From: JADJLQ01 sp044227925
GTDB taxonomy: Bacteria > Bacteroidota > Bacteroidia > Chitinophagales > Saprospiraceae
NCBI GenBank assembly: GCA_044227925.1
Contig: JBGAVW010000012.1
Location: forward strand, 1 to 64,000
Length of the DNA: 64,000 nucleotides
Reading direction: 5' to 3'
Shown: piece by piece, positions 25,801-34,149 of the stretch
How the letters are laid out: each line of letters begins with the position of its first letter
Position numbering within the stretch: the first letter of the stretch is position 1
Translations under genes and position numbers: made by a program
The notes under the pieces: model-generated
Told to the model about the DNA's origin: nothing
Databases searched by the model: none
What the model saw: the letters and a program-made list of their open reading frames with translations, nothing else

Positions 25801-27563
25801 TTTATTTGTATTAGTTGGTTATGGAGAAATTCATCCATAGCCAATCCTTCTTCTTTTAGTTCATGATAAACCTGATGGGTAAATGTAGGTGAGGATGCAT
25901 TATTGTCTGTAGCTTTTTTCCAAAGTTTTGTAAGTAAGATTTGCAGCATAGGAGCGATCGGTGCATCCTGATCTGAGACCAGGTCAGCAGCTATAACTTC
26001 GGCGAGCCCATCTTCTACTTTAATATTGTAACGTGATTTTAGCTTAGGTGTGTTTTGAATACCCTGGAATATCTCCAGAATGTCTTTTTTTGATATATGT
26101 TCAATAAAGAATTTGCCCCTGGGTAATTCATGTATTTTACAAAATTCATCTAATTCAGGATGATACTCCTTTCTAAAGCTCAAAACTATTTTTCCTTTTG
26201 GCAGATTTGAAATCGAACCAAACAACGGTTTTAAATTAGAAAATAATTGGCCAACTTCATTGTCAATATGAATATTAGGTCTGGTATACGCTTCTTCCAC
26301 CTGATCCAAAATGATTAATAATGGCTTATTGGATTTGGATTCAAAGCGATGCCAGGCTTCAGTAATAGATGCAGGGGGTGTTTCAGTTTGCTGTACTTGT
26401 TCATCCGAAACTTCCTTTAACTGGTCTGTAATTTTATGTATTAATGAATCAATTTCTTGTTTGGTGGTATCTTTTACAGAGGTTGCCAGGTATTTTAAGT
26501 TTTCAAGTATAAAACGGGTATCATTTTTAGCTGGAGAAAAGTTGACTTCATTTTCGGGTTGGAAACCATTCAGTTTTAATATGGCATAAAAAAGGGTTTT
26601 ACTCAGACCAATAGTCCCATTTCGACGAAGATAAATAATTTGATGGCTTTGTTCCAGCCTGGGTTGTAAACCGGCATCCAGCAGACTCGACTTACCTACC
26701 CCGGACTGACCATAAAATAATAATATAGGCGGTGAGTTTTTATCCGTGATCGCAGTATAAAGTGATCGGATATAATATGATCTTCCAAAGAAAATTTCAG
26801 CATGTCTCCGCTCATACCGGCTAAGATATAAAAAAGGTGTTTCCGGTAGATTGAATATCGGTGGGATTTCTGGTAGACCGTAAAGTGGATTTCCTGAGAT
26901 GTCAGGAAGGTTCCAGTCTTTGATTGCTTCAGCCCCTGCCTTTATTTCCATCACCCAGGGAAACCGATCTATACTTTCTTTTTTTCCTTCCCAAAATAAT
27001 GCTCTTAATTCCGTGGTGCCATTGGCAATCTTTACTTCGTCAGTAGCAGTAGCCCATGATTTAGATATGGAATTACCGTCTGAAATGCCATTGTAGAAGC
27101 GAATCGAAAGCTGGGTAGCAATGCCATCATTGATAGAGGTACTGGTACCTATTGTGCAGGGAATTCCGGCTTTTACAAGTTCCTTGCTTTGTTCCTCAGA
27201 AGAACATCCATTTAAAAAGACCAATTTAAGATTTTCATGTTTCGCTAAAAATGGCACAAGTCCATCTTTGTGTGTAAGCTCTTGTTTGCCATCCAGTTTC
27301 TCCAACAAAAGCGAAAATCCATTGGCGTGGCCTCCATAATGAAAGATAGATATTCTTGGACCTAAATTTGGATCCTGAAAGACATCTACTATATCTGAGA
27401 TAGATGCAGAAGACCTCTCTACCACATCACATAGGCCTTTGTTTACAGCCTCTGAAAGTGCATTCCGAATACCGTGCATTTCTGCAGACAGATTTCTTAG
27501 GTAAAGTGCATTGTCCACTTTATCATTTGCAAATGCTAAGAATATTACTGGTTTAAAACTCAA
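22866..27563 (-). CDS. CHAT protease - nSTAND NTPase - TM - WD40 repeat protein
   Basis: A 1565-residue multidomain protein. A CHAT (caspase-like) domain occupies about 1-200 with H79 (FHYGGH) and C120 (FLNGCSS). An nSTAND-type NTPase follows, with Walker A GQSGVGKS at 285-292 and Walker B LLIILDQVEE at 415-424. One membrane segment lies at about 744-765, and many WD40 repeats fill the C-terminal half (GH...W-D blades, for example SCGFDQTLRIWDI). STAND proteins of this build are thought to act as sensor switches in bacterial conflict or cell-death systems: the propeller senses, the NTPase oligomerises, the protease acts. No in-frame ATG exists near the start. TTG at 27563 is chosen because the same codon starts the truncated copy. 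Confidence 0.9.
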   Translation of the reverse strand: MSFKPVIFLAFANDKVDNALYLRNLSAEMHGIRNALSEAVNKGLCDVVERSSASISDIVDVFQDPNLGPRISIFHYGGHANGFSLLLEKLDGKQELTHKDGLVPFLAKHENLKLVFLNGCSSEEQSKELVKAGIPCTIGTSTSINDGIATQLSIRFYNGISDGNSISKSWATATDEVKIANGTTELRALFWEGKKESIDRFPWVMEIKAGAEAIKDWNLPDISGNPLYGLPEIPPIFNLPETPFLYLSRYERRHAEIFFGRSYYIRSLYTAITDKNSPPILLFYGQSGVGKSSLLDAGLQPRLEQSHQIIYLRRNGTIGLSKTLFYAILKLNGFQPENEVNFSPAKNDTRFILENLKYLATSVKDTTKQEIDSLIHKITDQLKEVSDEQVQQTETPPASITEAWHRFESKSNKPLLIILDQVEEAYTRPNIHIDNEVGQLFSNLKPLFGSISNLPKGKIVLSFRKEYHPELDEFCKIHELPRGKFFIEHISKKDILEIFQGIQNTPKLKSRYNIKVEDGLAEVIAADLVSDQDAPIAPMLQILLTKLWKKATDNNASSPTFTHQVYHELKEEGLAMDEFLHNQLIQIKKKLPALFDIGFVYDVLGFYCTANSTSAAKSEKQLVEQFPFAVKESEEVLRSCKEMFLITDLGTTDNSAMLAHDTLAKSVVKTQQLSSLPLQQAKRVLNSRIEAVRAGSDMATLDIWDLKLLEKVQKFLPAYSEEIKKLMDSSRKEIKKKEREKRLLNIFKWAVVIISLVGSGVIAKQYFKSVKDNEDKKVNHMAAASVNVLGTDPTKALQYALIGMDIHKESSIPEIKKAMTHAYYRSKDHHLPWYTEIYKSDTSFTDLLYNIPANRMIPFASLPTLTILDFDGKPSGRMQVSANTDSVNDSQVFLNIDWTQDGNHIFGYTGGGKLQIHDKTGRLIQIVGEEKKDTKNEIIEVGIISYSISPLSNQFCIYTVNYSDINPKGIIRFYTIKGLLLDSITVSPDIKSITYNGDGTKLFITREAAANDPSPISPNPTNKFTSKQIEVIEINGKHIKLLDGNSDHLMFLYYLRAGKLISSFHHNQEIIVWNTDYKLIDKIVPPPSNTRGTEEQNQGYIQIGYHPSDSLIAYTYQEGSVILKNVYNKSSKELPHNQTTTFMEFSPNGKYLLIGSADNSAIIWNLKGQRAYTLLGHVNDVTGGFFLNETEVITTSLDGTIKKWDLTETDDHSLVGHTGPVTYLDIDSSGNFLVSCGFDQTLRIWDIAKRKETDRLMVPEDAKGIRYVTFVNEREVLAIGWAGQAFIYNLETRKRINFIGHTGPIEWAANIGDITITASKDSSIRFWNKNGVCIDTINPSNSELLSLDISPSDSLIAVGDGNGTIFLYNLFGKEIRRYKSHTDDVLYLDFSENGKLLVSASRDRSAIIWEVDSARPHAKLEKIICAPYNDCSFISANFSNNSQYVLTTSSDRTIRLWDINGNLKTSMVGHTDKIVDAFFAVNDSIIYSYSEDFTLRLWDLNGRELTTYTGHNGKINCAYLTNDLEHIFTASDDGLIRHWWTPAGVYKKLNAQSQFNKRSHILHVD

Positions 27564-27646
27564 GAGTTGGTAATCAAGGTTATTTGTTGTTTTTTGGTAC
27601 GAAACCTTAATTTGAGGATCCGTACTGCGAATAGTATACCAAGTTA

Positions 27647-27675
27647 CAAATTTATCTGGTTAGTTTCACTACAAA
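27647..27675 (-). promoter_or_regulatory. Promoter for the CHAT-nSTAND gene overlapping the caspase stop
   Basis: Read on the minus strand, TTTG (27675-27672), a 17-base spacer and TAAATTTG (27654-27647) match the Bacteroidota -33/-7 pattern. It lies across the end of the caspase gene and about 84 bases before the TTG start. It could make this gene partly independent of the caspase promoter. Confidence 0.5.
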
Positions 27676-29442
27676 CCGATTGGTAAACCATTCGCCTTTG
27701 ACTTTGGTAGGTCTGCTTAGGCCAGGGACCAACCTTTGTGATAATTCTATTTTACCAAATTCCATATCTTTCAGTTGCAACCTAAAATCATCCGTCCGTT
27801 CAGTGCTGATGATGAATAAAAATGTATCCGTAGAACTTGCCATCCCCTCAGGCAAGGTGAAATAATCTTTTTCTGTACCACCCCAGAACAAAACACTATT
27901 CGTATCTGATACTTCTAATGGTTCGTTTTTAAGCGGTACTACACCAAATTGTTCTGATAAATAAAGTAAAGCGAAATTCAAAGGCTGAGTAAATTTATTT
28001 TGTGCCCATAGTTTAAATCGTTGCTGGTTCCCATTATTTTTCAGATCAATAATTCCAGGCGAATATTTTTTTCCTTCTATTTCTAATTCAATATTGACTA
28101 CAGATGGTGAAAGATTGGTTTTATTATTTTGAAGATTGAATAACCTGGTCCAGGTAGCAATTTGATTAAGATGAATTACTAATTCAGGTATTGCGTTGGG
28201 ATGATTTTTAGTAGCTTTCAGGATTACTTCATTTCTGCTTCTATCAAATACTTCGAAATTTTCATCAGTATGGCTGATGGTATAAGGTTCATCTCCGGTT
28301 GGAACAGTATTGTATTTTATCAAAGGGAAAAACTTGGCTTCTTCGATAAATGCAGTATGAAAAGTACTATCCACTTTTAATCCATAGCTAAATGGGATAT
28401 CTGGTGCAGATAATAACCGGGCGTAGTACTTTTCTTTTTTTTCGAGTCTATCATTACTTTCGATAGAAGCATTTTGAGCCCTGGACTTGGATATCGTAGT
28501 TATTACCACGGAAGTATTCATATCACTCTCTTTATACAATGCAATTTTTACATTGTCTGAGATTCCCAATATTTGGCCACCTTCGATTACCCAGCCATCC
28601 TCCTCAGAGAAAGTTACCGGATACTTAGGAATAGTATCAACTACTGATCCATCCAGAAACCTGGTGTACGAGTCCGTCTCACCGGATAATTCGAGTTGCG
28701 GATCCTGGTCCCATTTCATACTTACAACGCCTTGTCGAAGATTGACCATCAAATCGGCATACGATATTTCTTTTCCGGATTGATTTAACGTATCAATGAG
28801 GTTTTGAGTAAATAATCCACCACCATCGAAAGATTCCTTTGCACTTTGAAATCTATTGCAGGCAGCAAGAAAAATGTATTTCCCATCGGGTACAGTCAAT
28901 CCTTTCTCTTTATAATATCCATTCATATAAGACTCTAATGTTCTTTTATCAGGTCTTTCGGTGGATAACCTTTTGACAAAATCGGTTGCACTACGGGTGC
29001 CTGCACCACTATGACAAGAATCTAATGATACCAGAATATGAGCTTTAGTCTCGCTGAGTTCAGCTAATAATACAGCCAGTTCTTTATCTGCAAAGTCATT
29101 GCCATCCGGCCGGCTGTCATACAGTACTAACGTTTCATCTTTTTTACCTGAGTTTACCTCGAAAAACTCAGGAGCCGAAGTTTGTCTTGAACCATGACCA
29201 CTATAATGAAACCAGATTACATCATTTTCTTTGGCTTGTCCCAGGTGATTTTTAAATCCATTCAGAAAATTTTCCCGTGTGGCTTCTTTTTCTAATAAAG
29301 TCTGGATGTGAAGTGGCCGGTCACCAAAATTTTTCTCAAGGTAGTCTTTAATCTTTTTAACATCTTTTACAGCTCCTCCAAGTTTAGGTACCGGAGGAGG
29401 ATAATTGTCGATGCCTACTAATAACGCATATATGGTTTTCAT
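27652..29442 (-). CDS. Caspase-like (peptidase C14) protease
   Basis: The first 250 residues or so form a caspase fold. It starts with YALLVGIDNY, has the catalytic His in FHYSGHG (H83) and the catalytic Cys in SLDSCHSGAG (C143), followed by a p10-like strand region. The remaining 340 residues are a beta-rich extension of unknown role; part resembles DUF4384-like C-terminal parts seen in other bacterial caspases (uncertain). No signal peptide is present, so it is cytoplasmic. Substrates are unknown; bacterial orthocaspases usually cut after Arg or Lys. It is the first gene of the minus-strand cluster and ends 88 bases before the CHAT-nSTAND start, so each protease could act on the other. Confidence 0.92.
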   Translation of the reverse strand: MKTIYALLVGIDNYPPPVPKLGGAVKDVKKIKDYLEKNFGDRPLHIQTLLEKEATRENFLNGFKNHLGQAKENDVIWFHYSGHGSRQTSAPEFFEVNSGKKDETLVLYDSRPDGNDFADKELAVLLAELSETKAHILVSLDSCHSGAGTRSATDFVKRLSTERPDKRTLESYMNGYYKEKGLTVPDGKYIFLAACNRFQSAKESFDGGGLFTQNLIDTLNQSGKEISYADLMVNLRQGVVSMKWDQDPQLELSGETDSYTRFLDGSVVDTIPKYPVTFSEEDGWVIEGGQILGISDNVKIALYKESDMNTSVVITTISKSRAQNASIESNDRLEKKEKYYARLLSAPDIPFSYGLKVDSTFHTAFIEEAKFFPLIKYNTVPTGDEPYTISHTDENFEVFDRSRNEVILKATKNHPNAIPELVIHLNQIATWTRLFNLQNNKTNLSPSVVNIELEIEGKKYSPGIIDLKNNGNQQRFKLWAQNKFTQPLNFALLYLSEQFGVVPLKNEPLEVSDTNSVLFWGGTEKDYFTLPEGMASSTDTFLFIISTERTDDFRLQLKDMEFGKIELSQRLVPGLSRPTKVKGEWFTNRFVVKLTR

Positions 29443-29461
29443 ATTTGTTTGGAATTTACTT

Positions 29462-29469
29462 CAAAGTTA
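29462..29469 (-). promoter_or_regulatory. Bacteroidota -7 box (TAACTTTG) for the caspase-led cluster
   Basis: On the minus strand TAACTTTG matches TANNTTTG and ends 19 bases before the caspase ATG. A clear -33 box was not seen. Confidence 0.5.
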
Positions 29470-29532
29470 AAATTAGAAAATTATTCCCGAATCGATAATT
29501 ACTGGTATAATTGTTCATTAAAATTTTAAAGC

Positions 29533-30033
29533 ATGATCAGTTTTATAGAATCTTTTAAGCAAGAATTGGAACTTGAAGCGGTGCAGACCCGCCGAATGCT
29601 CCAAATAGTACCTGAAGACAATATGGATTGGAGACCTCATCCCAAAAGTATGAAGATAAAATCCCTTGCTATGCATATTGCAGAGATGCCATTGATGATT
29701 GCTTTGGCTTTGAAATATCCCCGATGGGACTTTGCTAATTCGCCATATCCACCTGTAAAATGTACTGATGTAAAAGAATTGCTTGCCAGATACGAATATT
29801 CCATAAATGAAGCTTTGAATGCCATAGCAGATTCAAAAGATGATATATTGGAGGAACCATGGTCCATGGGAATGGGGGACATTACCTATTTAAGTATGCC
29901 CCGATGGCTTGCAGTACGGCATGCATTCGGTCAAAATGCTCATCACAGAGCTCAGTTACAAGTATGCCTGAGGCTTTTAAACATTCCTGTACCCGGACCG
30001 TATGGACCTAGTGCAGATGAAATGGGAGGATAA
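29533..30033 (+). CDS. DinB-family protein
   Basis: The 166-residue four-helix protein has the three-histidine metal-site pattern of the DinB/YfiT family: MHIAEM near residue 48 and NAHHRAQL near residue 136. Members are metal-binding, and some act as thiol-dependent transferases; the role here is unknown. It is divergent from the caspase-led cluster (90 bases between starts) and convergent with the next gene, with only 2 bases between stops. Confidence 0.85.
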   Translation: MISFIESFKQELELEAVQTRRMLQIVPEDNMDWRPHPKSMKIKSLAMHIAEMPLMIALALKYPRWDFANSPYPPVKCTDVKELLARYEYSINEALNAIADSKDDILEEPWSMGMGDITYLSMPRWLAVRHAFGQNAHHRAQLQVCLRLLNIPVPGPYGPSADEMGG

Positions 30034-30035
30034 GG

Positions 30036-31658
30036 CTATTTTTTCTTAGTTGCTTTTTCTGCCGGTCTGCTTACTTTGAATGGGAACCTGATTTCAGTCC
30101 AATCCGCAGGTATATCCAGTTGTACTGAGGTAATATTTCCCAAATAAAACTGATGCTCAAACGATTTCTCGTTTTTATATTCAGTGCTGGAGTAGCTATC
30201 TTTTTTAAGTGGGAATACGGGAGACTTACCATATACACGTAAAGCCTGAAGTGAACTGTTGCTCAGGATATCTTCGACTTCCGCTAAGACATCTCGGTTT
30301 AAAGTAAGTTTATTACCGGTGATTGCGGCAATACCAGCTTTTTCATCCGCCCGTTTATAGGTATGGGTATTGATTTTACCGGGATATTTTACTACAATGA
30401 ATCCTTCTGCTTCATCGTACTCCAATGGATTGTAATCTTCATTCTGAGGGGTACAATACATTTCGCATTTTTCAGAATCATAAAAACCATCCGTTTCGGA
30501 TTCTTTGACCAGCTTCTTTTTATTATAAAATTTTAAATTTTGAAAAGAAGTTTGAGCATACCGCAGGAGTAACTTGTCCGAGGGCAGGCCAAACTGTAGT
30601 CTATACGTTATTGATTTATCCCATTCGTTTACTACTTTTATTATTTGGATTTGCTTTTTATCCTTTATTTTGTTTGAGTCAATAGCAACTAAATTTGAAA
30701 AATCCTTTGGCAAAACATGTTGATATTGTTCATTTGTCACATTGCCTAACCCATTAGTCAAAATCGGTTTGGGCATGATGGTGATTTTGTTTTTTGTATC
30801 TATTGACTTTACCAATTCATATACATCTACACTGGCTACTACTCCATTCACTTTAATATACATCAGTGACCCGGAACTGAGATCCTTAGGCAGCCCAAGT
30901 GATTTAATGATATCTTTTTCCGGCTCAAAAGCAAATGAGGTATTGCTGTTCACATCCAGGGGTTGACCATTTACATTGAAAGGGATAAGCTGAAAATTTT
31001 CATAACTGGTATCTATCCAGATGCTGGCGAAATCATTTTCGATTTTTAACAATCTACCTGTAGTGCTGCCTATCGCGAATGGTTTATTAATCTGGCTTTT
31101 ATCTAATTTCGCGATATTCAATTTGATTGGGGTCCGTACGCTGATCTCAGCTTCCACTTTAGTGATTTTATTTTGAAATGTATCCTTTAATTTTAAAAAT
31201 GTCTGTCCACCATAGGTAATGGACGACCATCTCTCAGAGCTGTTGTTTGGATCAGCCAACAAATGATCTTTATTTGACCGGTCCAGTGCTTTTAACCACT
31301 TTACATTGTATTGAACCATGTCGGGCCCGGGAAAGAAGAAATTATCAAATTCGACTAATATCTGACTGGTTTCACCGGAAAATGGAGAAGGCCTGAAAAA
31401 AAAGCTTGAAGTAAATAATTTTGTGAGTTCTTTGGCCTTGGCTTCACTTAACTCTTGCGGTAAGGAATGATCTTCCAGTCGATCAGGTTTTACGGTGGCA
31501 GATGGCTTGAATTCTTCCTCTATTGCTTTCAGCATTTCTTTTTGAAATTCCTTTAGCATAGCGATACTGTCAGCTGCAGTAGTAGGTATGCCGGCATGCT
31601 TCTGGCCCCAGCTATTAACCGCAATTGTCATGAATAAGAATAGAACTACGTTTTTCAT
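30036..31658 (-). CDS. Secreted protein of unknown function
   Basis: From the ATG at 31658 the product has 540 residues and a clean signal peptide (MKNVVLFLFMTIAVNSWGQ), so the 19-codon extension to 31715 is rejected. The mature protein is mostly predicted beta strand with charged stretches and ends in a lysine-rich tail. No catalytic motif, lipobox or T9SS sorting domain is evident; it probably stays in the periplasm. I recognise no family. It ends next to the DinB gene and appears monocistronic. Confidence 0.7.
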   Translation of the reverse strand: MKNVVLFLFMTIAVNSWGQKHAGIPTTAADSIAMLKEFQKEMLKAIEEEFKPSATVKPDRLEDHSLPQELSEAKAKELTKLFTSSFFFRPSPFSGETSQILVEFDNFFFPGPDMVQYNVKWLKALDRSNKDHLLADPNNSSERWSSITYGGQTFLKLKDTFQNKITKVEAEISVRTPIKLNIAKLDKSQINKPFAIGSTTGRLLKIENDFASIWIDTSYENFQLIPFNVNGQPLDVNSNTSFAFEPEKDIIKSLGLPKDLSSGSLMYIKVNGVVASVDVYELVKSIDTKNKITIMPKPILTNGLGNVTNEQYQHVLPKDFSNLVAIDSNKIKDKKQIQIIKVVNEWDKSITYRLQFGLPSDKLLLRYAQTSFQNLKFYNKKKLVKESETDGFYDSEKCEMYCTPQNEDYNPLEYDEAEGFIVVKYPGKINTHTYKRADEKAGIAAITGNKLTLNRDVLAEVEDILSNSSLQALRVYGKSPVFPLKKDSYSSTEYKNEKSFEHQFYLGNITSVQLDIPADWTEIRFPFKVSRPAEKATKKK

Positions 31659-31739
31659 TTTTTGGGAATTATTTGATTGAAATGAATTCTGAAATAAAGT
31701 TACTAGGATTGGCACAACTAATCCGGAAAACTATACGTG

Positions 31740-32519
31740 TCATCCTGCTTCCATCTTTTCCCTGATGATTCGACCTGCTTCCCGCAATCCTTCCAGTGTC
31801 AGATTAGGAATATAATGGTCTATCCTGTCAACCAATGAAAAAATAATATTACTCAACCCACCGGTGCATACTGCATTTAATTTTAACCCCAGTTCTTTCT
31901 CTTGAGCTGCAATGATACCTTTTACGAGACCATCGTATCCATAGGTTATACCCGCCTGTATGGCATGTTCTGTGCTTTGGCCTAAAGCAGATGCTGGCTG
32001 GATTATTGGCACTTCATATAATTGAGCAGTATTAGAAGTAAGTGATTTTATGGCTGTTTGGAGACCTGGTGCAATACTTACTCCAACTATTTCCCCCTCT
32101 GAGTTGATGGTTGTAAAGCTCATGGCAGTTCCAAAATCTACTACGATGGAGTTCGTCTTATATTTTAAATGTACAGCCAGGGCATTGGCAACCAGGTCTG
32201 TCCCTATTTCTGAAGGCTGCAATATTTTGATGGGAAGATATTTGTAAGTATCCTGATTAAGGTGGATTGGAGTGTGACCGGTAATGCTGAGTAAAGAATC
32301 TGAAATTCGGTTTGTGATATCCGGCACCACACTGCTTATGGTTATTTGGTATTCACCATCATTTTCGTTTATGATTTTAGTAATCAAATTTTCAAAAACA
32401 GAGAGGTCCTCTTTTAGCTGCCTTATTTTTAGCCTATGTATCTGAGGCTCAGTGTTATATTTGCCCCATAGCCCCAGTACCAAATCTGTATTTCCTATGT
32501 CTATCAACCAATCAATCAT
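31740..32519 (-). CDS. coaX: Type III pantothenate kinase
   Basis: The first step of coenzyme A synthesis is catalysed by this 259-residue enzyme. The ASKHA-fold phosphate loop DIGNTD (7-12), the GTDLVANA segment and VVDFGTAMSF with its catalytic Asp are all present, and TGG near residue 225 completes the nucleotide site. Length is normal for CoaX. It lies in a head-to-head arrangement with scpB. Confidence 0.94.
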   Translation of the reverse strand: MIDWLIDIGNTDLVLGLWGKYNTEPQIHRLKIRQLKEDLSVFENLITKIINENDGEYQITISSVVPDITNRISDSLLSITGHTPIHLNQDTYKYLPIKILQPSEIGTDLVANALAVHLKYKTNSIVVDFGTAMSFTTINSEGEIVGVSIAPGLQTAIKSLTSNTAQLYEVPIIQPASALGQSTEHAIQAGITYGYDGLVKGIIAAQEKELGLKLNAVCTGGLSNIIFSLVDRIDHYIPNLTLEGLREAGRIIREKMEAG

Positions 32520-32554
32520 GAGTATGAAAATAGAGAGTCTTTGGCAAATTTGAG

Positions 32555-32562
32555 TAATTTTG
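32555..32562 (+). promoter_or_regulatory. -7 box (TAATTTTG) for scpB
   Basis: TAATTTTG fits TANNTTTG. It overlaps the first possible TTG start of scpB, so transcription should begin after that codon. This favours the GTG start at 32587. Confidence 0.5.
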
Positions 32563-32586
32563 TGCTTTACTTATAAAACTGAAAGT

Positions 32587-33192
32587 GTGGAATTACTTGA
32601 TTTACAAATAGAGAGCTTGATTTTCGTATCATCTGAGCCTTTAAAATTGGATGATCTGATTGCCTGTCTGGAAGCCTATCACAAAGAAAAAGTGGATAGA
32701 TCTATGGTATTAGAATCCATCGATAATATCAAAACTAAATATGGATCTGAAGATTTTGCCTTTGAACTGCAGGAAATAGCAGAGGGATATCAATTTATGA
32801 CCAAAGGTGCATTTCACCCAATTATAAAAGCATATCTCAATCAAATGAATCAGAAAAGATTGAGCCGTACGGCCCTGGAAACATTGGCTATTATTGCCTA
32901 CAAACAACCGGTTTCCAAGCCAGACATAGAAAGAATCAGGGGTGTAAACTGTGACCATACCATTCAAAAGCTATTGGAAAAAGAACTGATTTCCATTTCA
33001 GGTAGGGGAGATGGTGCGGGAAAACCAATTCTTTATATTACCAGCGAAAAATTTATGAACTATTTTGGCCTCAAAAGCATTGATCAATTACCTACTATCA
33101 AGGAATTTGACAGCGGATTCAATGAAATAGGTGAAGAGATCCCCATAGAAAGAATGATTATGGACCTTGATCAGGAAGGCAAAACAAATTAA
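32587..33192 (+). CDS. scpB: Segregation and condensation protein B
   Basis: Two winged-helix domains give this 201-residue product the ScpB signature: LIFVSSEPLKL near the start, RLSRTALETLAIIAYKQPVS and IRGVNCDHTIQKLLEK. It joins ScpA and SMC in the condensin that compacts and segregates the chromosome. The GTG at 32587 is chosen because the upstream TTG lies inside the -7 box and because the protein then begins MELLDLQIESLIF like its relatives. DUF2480 follows after 9 bases. Confidence 0.94.
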   Translation: MELLDLQIESLIFVSSEPLKLDDLIACLEAYHKEKVDRSMVLESIDNIKTKYGSEDFAFELQEIAEGYQFMTKGAFHPIIKAYLNQMNQKRLSRTALETLAIIAYKQPVSKPDIERIRGVNCDHTIQKLLEKELISISGRGDGAGKPILYITSEKFMNYFGLKSIDQLPTIKEFDSGFNEIGEEIPIERMIMDLDQEGKTN

Positions 33193-33201
33193 ACTAAAAA
33201 C

Positions 33202-33732
33202 ATGGAATTAGAAACCACCTTAATCAACCGTGTAGCGGAAAGTGACCTTCAGACCATTGCACTGGATGAATTTATGATGGATAATAACATTGTAGAATTT
33301 GACCTTAAAGATTATTTATTCCAGGGTTTGATCTTACGCGAAAAAGATTTCCGGGAAGCTTTAAAAATTATTGATTGGTCTGCTTACACCGGTAAATACC
33401 TGGCAGTGCATTGCAGTACCGATGCCATCATACCTATGTGGGCTTTTATGTTGATTTCGTCTCAGGCAGTTAAGTTTGCTCAGGGTATATATTATGGTAC
33501 CAAAGCTGAGGTATCCGTTAAAGTCCTGGTAGATGCGATCGAGTCAAAAGATTGGTCTTACCTGAAAGACAAACGCGTAGTCATAAAAGGATGTAGCGAC
33601 CAGGAAATTCCTGCTGCTGCTTACCTTTCCATTGGGAAAAAACTACAACCCTATGTGCAAAGTATGATGTATGGTGAGCCTTGCAGTACGGTGCCGATAT
33701 TCAAGAGGCCAAGGGTAATTCTAAACGCATAA
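33202..33732 (+). CDS. DUF2480 family protein
   Basis: This 176-residue cytoplasmic protein is a recognisable member of DUF2480, a family almost confined to Bacteroidota. Typical segments are INRVAESDLQTIAL, FDLKDYLFQGLILREKDFR and the central CSTDAIIPMWAFMLI. A conserved GCSDQEIPAAAY stretch lies near residue 132. The function is unknown. It is 9 bases after scpB and probably co-transcribed. Confidence 0.85.
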   Translation: MELETTLINRVAESDLQTIALDEFMMDNNIVEFDLKDYLFQGLILREKDFREALKIIDWSAYTGKYLAVHCSTDAIIPMWAFMLISSQAVKFAQGIYYGTKAEVSVKVLVDAIESKDWSYLKDKRVVIKGCSDQEIPAAAYLSIGKKLQPYVQSMMYGEPCSTVPIFKRPRVILNA

Positions 33733-33745
33733 CTGTCTATGAAAT

Positions 33746-34149
33746 TTGTCAGAGCAATCAGATATAAGATGGAAACAAAGGTTTAAAAACTTTGAACAAG
33801 CTATTTTTAGATTAAAGGAGGCCGTTGAAAGAAATGATCTGAATGAATTAGAGCGAAATGGTTTGGTACAACGATTTGAATTTACATTAGAAATGGCCTG
33901 GAAAACCTTGAAGGATTATTTGGAAGATAAAAATTTTGAATTTAAGGCTTCACTTAAGGATACTTTTCGATTAGCTCAGTAAAGTGGATATATTGACTAT
34001 GCACAGGAATTAATAGATGGGCTCGAGTTAAGAAATTTGTTGTCACATGATTACAGTGGAGAAAAGTATTAAAATCCGAACTGGAATTTAGGAGAACAAT
34101 ATATCCCAAGCTAGAAAACTTATATTTTTATCTTAAATCCGAATTATGA
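33746..34149 (+). pseudogene. Decayed HEPN (HI0074/HepT-like) toxin gene
   Basis: The intact frame stops at a TAA at 33980-33982 after TFRLAQ, but the same frame then continues with SGYIDYAQELIDGLELRNLLSHDYSG cut into its parts: the RX4HXY toxin motif is RNLLSHDY at 34031-34054. At about 34067-34071 a missing T in a T-run shifts the frame; the shifted frame gives a normal family C-terminus (EFRRTIYPKLENLY) and ends at TGA 34147-34149. An ATG at 33739 is out of frame by one base, perhaps a third lesion. The end overlaps the MNT start as ATGA, showing the ancestral coupled pair. Confidence 0.85.

Noticed and set aside
31659..31715. N-terminal extension of the secreted hypothetical protein
   Set aside because: The signal peptide begins at the ATG at 31658; the extension would place it 19 residues inside the protein.
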